In this document: positions 1 through 5,923 of the stretch, one piece after another
Layout of the letters: every line of letters starts with the position of its first letter
Numbering within the stretch: the first letter of the stretch is position 1
Source: an uncultured Chlamydiae bacterium
Lineage (GTDB): Bacteria; Chlamydiota; Chlamydiia; Chlamydiales; SM23-39
Length of the DNA: 6,396 bases
Direction: 5' to 3'
NCBI GenBank assembly: GCA_903909295.1
Contig: CAIVVG010000212.1
Span: forward strand, 1-6,396
Program-made: the position numbers and the translations under genes
The notes under the pieces: generated by a model
What the model saw: the letters and a program-made list of their open reading frames with translations, nothing else
Database searches by the model: none
What the model was told of the DNA's origin: nothing

Positions 1-939
1 ATCGCTTGTATTAACCCAGTAAGGGGCCAAAGCACCGTTTGTTTCAATGCATTTCAAAACAGACCAGGGATTGTAAATCCCTCTGCATGATCCGATGCGA
101 TATCCGTCATACCACTGCCTCATTTCGGCAAGTTTGGATTGCAGTCCATATTCTTCGAGGAGCTCTGCTACTTCTGATTCCAATAAGCCAAATTTATCGC
201 CAAAAGATTCCTGCATTACAGTGAACGTACTGATATTATTCAACCCCGAAAAAATACTTTCTTTTGCAACGCGCAAAATTCCGGTGAGGACCCCTCTTTC
301 CAGGTGAACGTTATCTTTCAGCCCTCCGGATAGCCAATTTCGCAGAAAAGTAATGAATTTTTCATAGTATTTCCCAATGTAAGCGGCATGGGCTGGGGCA
401 TCATACTCATCAATCAGGACAATCACCGTTTTTTTATGGTAGCGGTGCATCCACTCTGTAAGTCTGAGAAGGCTGACAGCCGAAAGAGCTTGATCTGCTT
501 CCTTGCGGAGAATTTTTTGGTAATCTTCTTTTTCGTCGGGAAATAAGGTGGTTCCTTCCGTAAGATATCTATGGCGTTTAAATTCCTGTGAAATAAGTTC
601 TTTCATTGCCTTGAAACTTTCTTCCCAGGTCGGATATTTGACATCTTTAAATGAAAGAAAGATGACGGGAAATTGCCCCTGCATTTTTCTGTATTTTTCA
701 TCTTTCCAGATATTTAGACCTGTGAACAAATAACTTGCGTCTTCTTCCCGCTTTTCAAAGAAGTATTGCAGCATGGAAAGATTTAGGGTTTTGCCAAAAC
801 GGCGCATCCTGGGGATCAGCGCGACCTTGGTTCCTTTTTCTATAATTTCTTGAATCAGAAGGGTTTTGTCAATGTAGGTGCATTCGGCGTCAATCAATTC
901 TTTGAAATCGCTGATTCCAATCGGAAGTTTTTTTCTCAA
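1..939 (-). CDS. AAA-ATPase-like protein (PF09820-type), C-terminus cut by window edge
   Basis: The frame is open from 939 to the window edge (313 codons) and was found by reading the reverse strand. The protein starts LRKKLPIGISDFKELI, the usual opening of the AAA-ATPase_like family. A P-loop-like segment PRMRRFGKT lies at residues 43-51, a Walker B segment VIVLIDEYDAP at 172-182, the conserved GVLTGILRVAKESIFSGLNN block at 216-235, WYDGY at 276-280, YNPWSVL at 289-295 and YWVNTS at 307-312. In this family a PD-(D/E)XK nuclease-like domain usually follows; here it would lie beyond base 1. The biological role is not established; family members are often numerous in symbiont genomes and are suspected to be mobile or defence-related. 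The start is taken as TTG at 939-937 because GGAG at 949-946 lies 6 nt upstream and no ATG lies nearer the conserved LPIGISDF. The upstream frame stays open, so a longer form cannot be excluded. The P-loop has M where RPRRFGK[TS] is usual. Confidence 0.9.
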   Translation of the reverse strand, partial: MRKKLPIGISDFKELIDAECTYIDKTLLIQEIIEKGTKVALIPRMRRFGKTLNLSMLQYFFEKREEDASYLFTGLNIWKDEKYRKMQGQFPVIFLSFKDVKYPTWEESFKAMKELISQEFKRHRYLTEGTTLFPDEKEDYQKILRKEADQALSAVSLLRLTEWMHRYHKKTVIVLIDEYDAPAHAAYIGKYYEKFITFLRNWLSGGLKDNVHLERGVLTGILRVAKESIFSGLNNISTFTVMQESFGDKFGLLESEVAELLEEYGLQSKLAEMRQWYDGYRIGSCRGIYNPWSVLKCIETNGALAPYWVNTSD

Positions 940-949
940 GGAGCTCTCC
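937..949 (-). promoter_or_regulatory. Ribosome binding site and TTG start of the AAA-ATPase gene
   Basis: On the minus strand GGAG (949-946) is followed by 6 nt and TTG (939-937). This is the reason for choosing a non-ATG start; the next upstream TTG (951-949) overlaps the GGAG itself and has no separate site. Confidence 0.5.
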
Positions 950-968
950 AAAGTTGAAGTATAGCTGA

Positions 969-1241
969 TTAAACTGGGCGTTGTCCACTTCTCGCCGTCG
1001 ATCGCCCTCGCCACTTCTTGAGCTCTTCAGGGGTGAGAGGGTGTTCTGTAAAAAATATTTCATCGAGTTTTTGGATTATTTTGGCCTCTTTTCGACTTCA
1101 AATATGGGGGGCAATATCGACAACAGTATATGGCCCCCCATTTTTGCATCGAAAATAGGCTCAAAAGAACCGAAAAATCGATCAAAATTTTTTTACAGAA
1201 CACCCTCTGACGCCTAGTCCGGCAATGCGGCTCAGGTCCAT
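969..1241 (-). pseudogene. Short unrecognised reading frame interrupted by a MITE-like element
   Basis: On the minus strand the sequence from about 1328 to 1211 reads ESGQIPEKDRAAFVED, then IDEDVKYMDLSRIAGLGV. This is an acidic, protein-like stretch with ATG at 1241-1239 as the only in-frame Met before the insertion and TAA at the 5' side next to trkH. The foldback element interrupts it at 1207-1037. If the element and one TGA (TCA on this strand) copy are removed, the frame runs on without a break as GLGVTPEELKKWRGRSTARS and stops at TAA 971-969. The last part looks less natural than the first; a neighbouring frame reads VDNAQFNQLYFNFGELLEKK and runs into the start of the ATPase gene, so an additional frameshift is possible. 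I do not recognise the protein family. It is either a gene remnant or a very small gene broken by insertion. Confidence 0.4.
1037..1207. mobile_element. MITE-like foldback element with 3-bp TGA target duplication
   Basis: The ends are inverted repeats: AGAGGGTGTTCTGTAAAAAA from 1036 is matched exactly by the reverse complement reading back from 1208 for 20 bases. The similarity then continues imperfectly through the whole element, for example ATCGAnTTTTT, the TTTTgnnCCTnTTTTCGA block, and ATGGGGGGC at 1104-1112 against GCCCCCCAT at 1133-1141, leaving a 20-nt central loop. TGA is present on both sides (1034-1036 and 1208-1210), consistent with a 3-bp target duplication. It has no coding capacity of its own. 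A TNA duplication with ends starting GAGGG would fit the IS1031-type branch of the IS5 family as the mobilising transposase, but that family link is from memory and tentative. It sits inside the short minus-strand frame described separately. Confidence 0.75.
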
Positions 1242-1316
1242 GTATTTTACATCTTCGTCGATGTCTTCAACAAAAGCTGCGCGGTCTTTTTCTGGGATCT
1301 GGCCAGATTCGGTGGA

Positions 1317-1333
1317 TGTAAAGCGGCTTTACA
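1317..1333. repeat. 17-bp perfect dyad directly after the trkH stop codon
   Basis: TGTAAAGCGGCTTTACA is a perfect palindrome around one central base and abuts the trkH stop (TAG, 1336-1334). It could act as a short 3' hairpin of the trkAH transcript, but no T-run follows on the minus strand, so a rho-independent terminator is not well supported. A protein-binding dyad is the alternative. Confidence 0.5.
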
Positions 1334-2956
1334 CTACCGATTTTTCCAGAAGGCGGGAAGGAAGAGGAGCAAGACGATGAAGAACTCCAAGCGCCCGAGG
1401 AGCATCCAGAAGAGGGAAAAAAGCTTGGACCCGATGGGGAGGAAGGCGAAGGAGTCAGTGGGCCCGGCTGCGCGGAAAGCGGCTCCTACGTTATTGAGGA
1501 AGCAGGCGACGAGACCGAGTGATGTTTCTGGGTCGATGCCGTCTAAGATAAAGCAGACTGTGCCGAGTAGCGCAAAGAATGCGATGATGCAGAAGAAGGA
1601 AAGGACGGTTTGCGCGCTCTTGTCGTCCACTGGGGTGTTCCCAATGCGTAGGAGTCGGACGGTATCGGGTCTGTAGATGCTCTCCAACCGGTGGAGCACA
1701 ATCTTGTAGAGGATGTAAAAGCGGGATGTCTTAATCCCTCCGGCGGTCGATCCCGACATGCCTCCCACAAACATCAAAATCAACATCCACATCTGACAGG
1801 GAAAAGGCCACCTGTCGTAGTTGGCTGTGACAAATCCGGTCGATGTTTGCATGGAGACTGCCTGAAAACTCCCAAAGCGGAGCGCATCGAGGAAAGAATA
1901 GGCAGTTTTATCGACGGGTGTGTGGATGAGAAACAGAGAAACAGCGATGCACCCCAAGGCGATGACGATGAGGAATAGGATAAAGTCGGGGACGTAGGTG
2001 CGAGAAAAGCGGAGGCGGAGCGCTTGAAAATAGAGGGCAAAGTTGATGCTTCCGGCAATCATAAAGAGGAGGACGATCCACTCTGTTGCAGCGGAGTGGT
2101 AGCTCGCAATGCTGTCATTGCGCACCGAAAATCCCCCCGTTGAGATGTTAGACAGCGAAATACAGACGGCGTCAAAGAGGGGCATGGAGTGGTTGGTGGC
2201 TAGGAGGAGCCCGATCTCTAAAACCGTGAGCCCGAGATAGAGCTTCCAGAGGCGCGAGGCAGTCTCCTGAATGCGGGGTGTGATTTCATCTTTGATGGGG
2301 CCGGTCGTCTCCATTTGGTAGAGAAACTTGCCGCCGACTCCGAGTGCGGGGAGCACTGTGAGGAAAATCACCACGATCCCCATACCGCCGATCCACTGGA
2401 GCAAGCTGCGCCAAAAAAGGAGCGCTCGGCTCACCGCTTCCACTCCCGAGTGGGTGATGAGATGTGTTTGCGCGTCGCGAATAGGAGGGATGGTCCCATA
2501 ATAGACATAGGTCGTGTCGGGGACGTGTGGATTGGTCAGAAGGATGGGGACTTCCGCTCCTGTTGCGGGGTTGTAAGCTTTCGCGCACATGACGCTTGCG
2601 CCTGTCGTGGTCAGCCCCGAAAGAGCCTCGAAATAGGCGTCGAGAGGTTTCAAAGTGCCGCTCAAAGCGAAGGGAAGAGAGCTGATCAGCGAGGTCATCC
2701 CCCAGATCAAGACGACGAGCAAAATCCCCTCTCTACGGTATAAATGGCGATTAGCAGAACGCCCCCAAATCTTCAGTGCTAACGCCAATGCCAACGAAAT
2801 CAGGAGGGTGTAGAAAAAAGCCTCCGTAGCGTGGGGTTGTGGGTGAGGGACCCCACCCCACTGATAGTAGAGTGCAAGAGCAAGCGGGATGAGGAGCGCA
2901 GAAGAGAGGTAGAAGAGGTAGTAGCTGAGAATTTGAGCGATTTGGCGGAGGATCAT
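1334..2956 (-). CDS. trkH: TrkH-family potassium uptake channel subunit
   Basis: This 540-residue, very hydrophobic protein has the four-fold pore architecture of the TrkH/TrkG/KtrB superfamily and sits in the cytoplasmic membrane, where it conducts K+ inward. The four selectivity-filter loops are visible: SGLTTTGASV (113-122), SNISTGGFSV (269-278), QTSTGFVTANY (370-380) and NNVGAAF (488-494). Other family blocks are WIGGMGIVV (188-196), LPALGVGGK (202-210), GGMSGSTAGGIKT (398-410, after the third pore) and GRLEFF (521-526) near the C-terminus. It is longer than typical TrkH (about 480 residues): about 45 extra residues (roughly 124-175, polar, Pro- and Thr-rich) lie between pore loop 1 and the following QWIGGMG helix. 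The start ATG (2956-2954) overlaps the stop of trkA as ATGA, which implies translational coupling in one operon. A second ATG does not lie close by, so the start is secure. Confidence 0.95.
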   Translation of the reverse strand: MILRQIAQILSYYLFYLSSALLIPLALALYYQWGGVPHPQPHATEAFFYTLLISLALALALKIWGRSANRHLYRREGILLVVLIWGMTSLISSLPFALSGTLKPLDAYFEALSGLTTTGASVMCAKAYNPATGAEVPILLTNPHVPDTTYVYYGTIPPIRDAQTHLITHSGVEAVSRALLFWRSLLQWIGGMGIVVIFLTVLPALGVGGKFLYQMETTGPIKDEITPRIQETASRLWKLYLGLTVLEIGLLLATNHSMPLFDAVCISLSNISTGGFSVRNDSIASYHSAATEWIVLLFMIAGSINFALYFQALRLRFSRTYVPDFILFLIVIALGCIAVSLFLIHTPVDKTAYSFLDALRFGSFQAVSMQTSTGFVTANYDRWPFPCQMWMLILMFVGGMSGSTAGGIKTSRFYILYKIVLHRLESIYRPDTVRLLRIGNTPVDDKSAQTVLSFFCIIAFFALLGTVCFILDGIDPETSLGLVACFLNNVGAAFRAAGPTDSFAFLPIGSKLFSLFWMLLGRLEFFIVLLLFLPAFWKNR

Positions 2957-4302
2957 GGCTGGAACAATTCTTGGAGTTTCGGGATCTGATGCGAAGCGCA
3001 GATCACAATCGCCGTATCACCGGCTTGGAGCCTTTGAGGTCCTCTCCCGATTGTGACATTCCCCCGATTTTCCATCGCACAGATGAGCAGCTCTTTGGGT
3101 AGATGCAATTTCGAGAAGGGGATGTCAATCAAAGGACAAGTTGCAGAAATCTTGATCTCGACGATTTTTGCCAGGTCGTTACAAAGAGAGGCGACAGATA
3201 GGATGATTTTTTCATGGAGGATCGAGAGGACCCGATTGACCACATTAACCCGTGCAGAGAGGGCCGGAATGACTCCCAGTTTTTCCAAAACAGAGCTATA
3301 GCTAGCATCGGTAATGACACCGATCGCTTTCGGACAACCCAGCCCCTTAGCCAAGGCCCCAATAAGTAGGTTGTCCCCATCGTGATAGGTGCAGCTGATC
3401 AGAGCGTCGGCATTTTCCACATGTTCGGATTGAAGAAGATGAAAATCCCTCCCATCTCGGTTGATGATGGTCGCCCGAGGAAGCATCTCTGCAAGCTCCA
3501 CGCAGCGGGTCGTGTTTGCCTCAATGATCCGAACGGAAACGGGCTCTCTTTCTAAAAGGCGAGCTAGTTGGAGCGCGAGCGGCGAGCCCCCCACAAGGAT
3601 GATGGAGCGAACAGGGCGTTCGGGGATGTGAAAAATCTCATGGAGATGGTGAATCGCTTTAGCCTCTCCCACAACGGTAGCCTCATCGCCCGGCAAAATA
3701 TGGTCGTCTCCGTGGGGAAAAAGGATGATTTCCCCATCGGCCGTTTTGCGGCGGATGAGACCGACGAGAAGAGATCCGGGCAGCGCAAGCTCCGCAATTG
3801 GCGTCCCCCCTCGATCCCATAGATCGGGAATCTGGATGGTCCTCATTTGGATGGCGCCGTGAGCAAAGTGCTCTACCGCGACATCTCCCGTATGGATCAG
3901 CCCCTTAAACAGGTCCTGTGCCGCCAGTACGTCGGGCGCGATGAAGTGGTCAACGGAAAACATTCTTCCCGCATCAAAACGGGTGTGTTCCAAATAGTCC
4001 CCTGAATGAACCCTGGCAATCGCCTTCGGGAACCCGAGCTGCTTGGCCAAGCAGCAGGAGACGACATTGGTTTCATCGTGGCCGCTCGCCGCCAAGAAGA
4101 GGTCGGGCTTCCCCTCGAGTAGATCGACAAACGCCTTCACATCGGGAGCGGAGGTGTGGAGCGTAGCGACATCGAGCTCCCGTCCCAGCTTTTCTAGGAG
4201 GGGGCCATCCCGATCGATCACGGTTACGCTGTGCCCCTCTTCCGACAAGATCGAGGCTACGTAAGCCCCTGTTTTCCCCGCTCCCAAAATCACGACGTTC
4301 AT
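2953..4302 (-). CDS. trkA: TrkA, NAD-binding regulatory subunit of the Trk potassium transporter
   Basis: This 449-residue cytoplasmic protein has the double RCK layout of full-length TrkA (E. coli TrkA is about 458 residues). The first Rossmann fold begins at residue 1 with VVILGAGKTGAYVA (GxGxxG at 7-12) and an acidic residue at the end of strand 2 (VID, D30). HDETNVVSCCLAKQLG (75-90), IARV (95-98) and DHFIAPD (118-124) match the first TrkA_N domain. The first TrkA_C domain covers about 150-225. The second Rossmann fold starts at 233 (SIILVGGSPLALQLA), with E261 ending strand 2 and DGDNLLIGALAKGLG at 308-322, followed by a second TrkA_C (about 380-449, ending LQELFQP as in other TrkA proteins). 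The second glycine motif is degenerate (GGSPLA instead of GGGxxG). TrkA binds NAD(H) and nucleotides and gates TrkH, encoded immediately downstream with a 4-bp overlap. No strong ribosome binding site is seen before the ATG at 4302. Confidence 0.95.
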   Translation of the reverse strand: MNVVILGAGKTGAYVASILSEEGHSVTVIDRDGPLLEKLGRELDVATLHTSAPDVKAFVDLLEGKPDLFLAASGHDETNVVSCCLAKQLGFPKAIARVHSGDYLEHTRFDAGRMFSVDHFIAPDVLAAQDLFKGLIHTGDVAVEHFAHGAIQMRTIQIPDLWDRGGTPIAELALPGSLLVGLIRRKTADGEIILFPHGDDHILPGDEATVVGEAKAIHHLHEIFHIPERPVRSIILVGGSPLALQLARLLEREPVSVRIIEANTTRCVELAEMLPRATIINRDGRDFHLLQSEHVENADALISCTYHDGDNLLIGALAKGLGCPKAIGVITDASYSSVLEKLGVIPALSARVNVVNRVLSILHEKIILSVASLCNDLAKIVEIKISATCPLIDIPFSKLHLPKELLICAMENRGNVTIGRGPQRLQAGDTAIVICASHQIPKLQELFQP

Positions 4303-4347
4303 GCTGAATATTTAACCAGGGAAATGGATTTTTGTCCCCGCTATTGA

Positions 4348-4376
4348 CTCATATTTTCATAAGTCGCTTATTTCAA
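4348..4376 (-). promoter_or_regulatory. Predicted sigma70-type promoter for trkA-trkH
   Basis: On the minus strand TTGAAA (4376-4371) is separated by exactly 17 nt from TATGAG (4353-4348). Transcription would start near 4341, leaving about 40 nt of leader before the trkA ATG. The -10 box is imperfect (4 of 6). It overlaps one copy of the 9-bp word described for this intergenic region, and the -35 box lies inside a TCGCTT/AAGCGA dyad (4364-4380). Confidence 0.45.
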
Positions 4377-4380
4377 GCGA
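4364..4380. repeat. Small dyad TCGCTT-N5-AAGCGA in the divergent promoter region
   Basis: TCGCTT at 4364-4369 and AAGCGA at 4375-4380 are perfect inverted 6-mers around ATTTC. The dyad covers the proposed -35 box of trkA and could be a small operator; it could also be chance. Confidence 0.3.
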
Positions 4381-4397
4381 TATAAATTGTATTGCGG

Positions 4398-4474
4398 TGA
4401 GTCAATATGAGACAATTGAGACATTTCTTGGCGGAATTGACTCAATTGTCTCACTATTGTATCATTGAGTCAAT
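4398..4474. promoter_or_regulatory. Operator-like cluster of TGAG[T/A]CAAT words before the AlbA_2 gene
   Basis: Three copies read forward: TGAGTCAAT 4398-4406, TGAGACAAT 4408-4416 and TGAGACATT 4417-4425. After a 10-bp gap three copies read in reverse: ATTGACTCA 4436-4444, ATTGTCTCA 4445-4453 and a weaker ATTGTATCA 4456-4464. One more forward copy, TGAGTCAAT, lies at 4466-4474, 16 bp before the chosen start codon. An outlying reverse copy lies at 4343-4351 over the trkA -10 box. The symmetric three-plus-three arrangement resembles a multimer-binding operator. The gene directly downstream ends in a winged helix, so autoregulation is a natural but unproven reading. A possible -10 box for this gene, TATAAA, lies at 4381-4386, just upstream of the cluster, without a good -35 box. 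Confidence 0.6.
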
Positions 4475-4478
4475 TCAT

Positions 4479-4493
4479 AGAGAGGCGATGATG
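4479..4493 (+). promoter_or_regulatory. Ribosome binding site deciding the AlbA_2 gene start
   Basis: AGAGAGG (4479-4485) precedes ATGATG. The second ATG (4491) has a 5-nt spacer, the first (4488) only 2 nt. An earlier in-frame ATG at 4407 has no such site and lies inside the repeated operator-like words, so 4491 is preferred. Confidence 0.6.
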
Positions 4494-5834
4494 AAGTACC
4501 CCCAGGTGGAGTCCTCCACTTTAGAGTTTAAGGTCCAGCTCCCGCAGAATGACCAGATTGTGAAGACCGTGATCGGATTCTCAAACCAAAGCGGGGGTAG
4601 GTTGATTATAGGAGTCGAGGATGATCGGACCATCGTCGGTATCCCAGAGGCGGAGGCAGCTGCGGCTATTGAGTATCTGAGCCATTCCATTTACACAGCA
4701 TCAACACCCGCTATCTTGCCGGATGTCTACACCCAGACGATTGAGGGAAAGACGCTTCTCATTGTGGAAGTAGCTGCGGGTGCAAATAAGCCTTATTTCC
4801 GAAAACAAGAAGGAATGGAAAAGGGCACTTACATTCGGCTGGGCAGGTCCACTGTCAGGGCAACGATTGATTTGATTGAGGAGTTGAAGTGGCAAGCTCA
4901 TGGGAAGTCTTTTGATTGTATGCCCGTGTACCGCACCAATGAGGAAAATTTAGACCATAAAAAAATTCAAGATTTCCTGAAAAAAAGAAAAGACAGAGAT
5001 GCTGAAAAAATCACCAAAGATACTTTGCTATCGTACTATTTAATCACCCAGGAACATACCCACATTTATGCGACCACCGCTGGGATTTTGCTGTTTGGAA
5101 AACAGCCCCAATATTTTTTTAGCGAGGCCATGATTATCTGTTCCCATTTTAAGGGGATTGAGGGGCGAGAAGCGATTGCCTCAATCGATTGCGTTGGCAC
5201 CTTGTTCGAACAATTTGAGAGTGCCTATGAATTTATACTCAGTCGTTTGTCAAAATCCTTTGTGATTCGTGGCCCTCAACGCGAGGAGACCCTTGAAATT
5301 CCTACTGAGGCCATTCGCGAAGCGCTCCTCAATCTCATTGTGCATAGAAATTATCATTACAGCAGCCCCAGCAAGATCGCGATTTATCGAGATCGCATTG
5401 AGTTCTTTAGCCCGGGAATTTTTTCCAATCCCACGATTGTCAACAATCTGCAGTCTGGGTTCAGTTACATTCGAAACGTGGCCATCTGCAAGGTTTTTCG
5501 TGAAGCGGACTACATTGAAAAAATCGGATCTGGATTCATTACGATTTTCAGAAGTTACCAAGAAAGGCGGCTCAAAACACCTTCAGTCATTGAGGGAGAG
5601 GGATTTGTCAAATGCATTCTGCCTCGCGTAGCGGCTCAGGCGGATGAGTTTGAGGAGCTCCGCCCCATTTTAGATCTATTTGAGACAGCGACCGAAATCA
5701 CGATTTCTGATGTGATGGACCGTTTTGGCCTTACGCGCGCCACAGCCGGCCGAAAACTCCAGGACCTTAGGAAAAAAGGATTGATTAAGAAAACGGGCAA
5801 AGGCCGAGGCGCGAGTTATTCTCGAAAGGGGTGA
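4491..5834 (+). CDS. AlbA_2/Schlafen-domain ATPase-like protein with C-terminal winged helix (putative transcriptional regulator)
   Basis: The protein has 447 residues from the chosen start. Residues about 7-125 form an AlbA_2 (SLFN AlbA_2, PF04326-type) domain: ESSTLEFK (7-14), FSNQSGGRLIIGVEDD (20-35) and GTYIRLGRST (102-111). Residues about 260-370 match the HATPase_c_4 (RecG-C-like) domain: EAIREALLNLIVHRNYHY (263-280, carrying the N/H residues typical of this fold), IEFFSPGIF (293-301), and RNVAICKVF with YIEKIGSGF (318-339). Residues about 388-435 form a winged helix: ITISDVMDRFGLTRATAGRKL, then a basic wing with GKGRG. Such proteins are commonly annotated as transcriptional regulators or RNA-binding-domain proteins, and the biochemical activity is not settled for most of them. 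The length is normal for the family and no lesion is visible. It is divergent from trkA across a short control region rich in repeated words, and a terminator follows. Regulation of potassium uptake is possible but only inferred from position. Confidence 0.85.
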   Translation: MKYPQVESSTLEFKVQLPQNDQIVKTVIGFSNQSGGRLIIGVEDDRTIVGIPEAEAAAAIEYLSHSIYTASTPAILPDVYTQTIEGKTLLIVEVAAGANKPYFRKQEGMEKGTYIRLGRSTVRATIDLIEELKWQAHGKSFDCMPVYRTNEENLDHKKIQDFLKKRKDRDAEKITKDTLLSYYLITQEHTHIYATTAGILLFGKQPQYFFSEAMIICSHFKGIEGREAIASIDCVGTLFEQFESAYEFILSRLSKSFVIRGPQREETLEIPTEAIREALLNLIVHRNYHYSSPSKIAIYRDRIEFFSPGIFSNPTIVNNLQSGFSYIRNVAICKVFREADYIEKIGSGFITIFRSYQERRLKTPSVIEGEGFVKCILPRVAAQADEFEELRPILDLFETATEITISDVMDRFGLTRATAGRKLQDLRKKGLIKKTGKGRGASYSRKG

Positions 5835-5862
5835 GCCCGCTCTTCAAAACTTGATCAAACAT

Positions 5863-5876
5863 GGTCATATATGGCC
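5863..5876. repeat. Near-perfect dyad GGTCATATATGGCC
   Basis: The core CATATATG is a perfect palindrome, flanked by GG and CC with one non-matching pair. TGATCA occurs on both sides (5852-5857 and 5880-5885) and TTGATC again at 5890-5895. The stretch lies between the AlbA_2 stop codon and its terminator and may be a binding site or chance; no good promoter could be assigned here. Confidence 0.25.
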
Positions 5877-5894
5877 AAATGATCAGATTTTGAT

Positions 5895-5923
5895 CGAGGG
5901 CTATCATGCCCTCGGTTTAATTT
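5895..5923 (+). terminator. Rho-independent terminator after the AlbA_2 gene
   Basis: CGAGGGC (5895-5901), loop TATCAT and GCCCTCG (5908-5914) form a perfect 7-bp GC-rich stem, followed by GTTTAATTT. It lies about 60 nt after the stop codon in the right orientation. The T-tract is interrupted by AA, so efficiency may be moderate. Confidence 0.7.

Noticed and set aside
1..307. Plus-strand open frames near the left edge
   Set aside because: They lie opposite the conserved WYDGY/YNPW region of the AAA-ATPase-like protein and are shadows.
981..1217. Plus-strand open frame of 78 codons
   Set aside because: It spans the foldback element and its flanks; the translation has no protein-like features and the structure is explained by the inverted repeats.
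1377..1676. Plus-strand open frames opposite trkH, and similar ones opposite trkA
   Set aside because: They are antisense shadows of clear, full-length family members; composition is Arg/Ser/Pro-rich as expected for shadow frames.
4398..4476. CRISPR-like array
   Set aside because: The repeated unit is only 9 bp, copies alternate in orientation and there are no spacers of constant length; an operator cluster fits better.
4407..4490. N-terminal extension of the AlbA_2 protein from an ATG at 4407
   Set aside because: The extra 28 residues are encoded by the operator-like repeats, have no ribosome binding site and no similarity to the domain; 4491 has AGAGAGG at proper distance.
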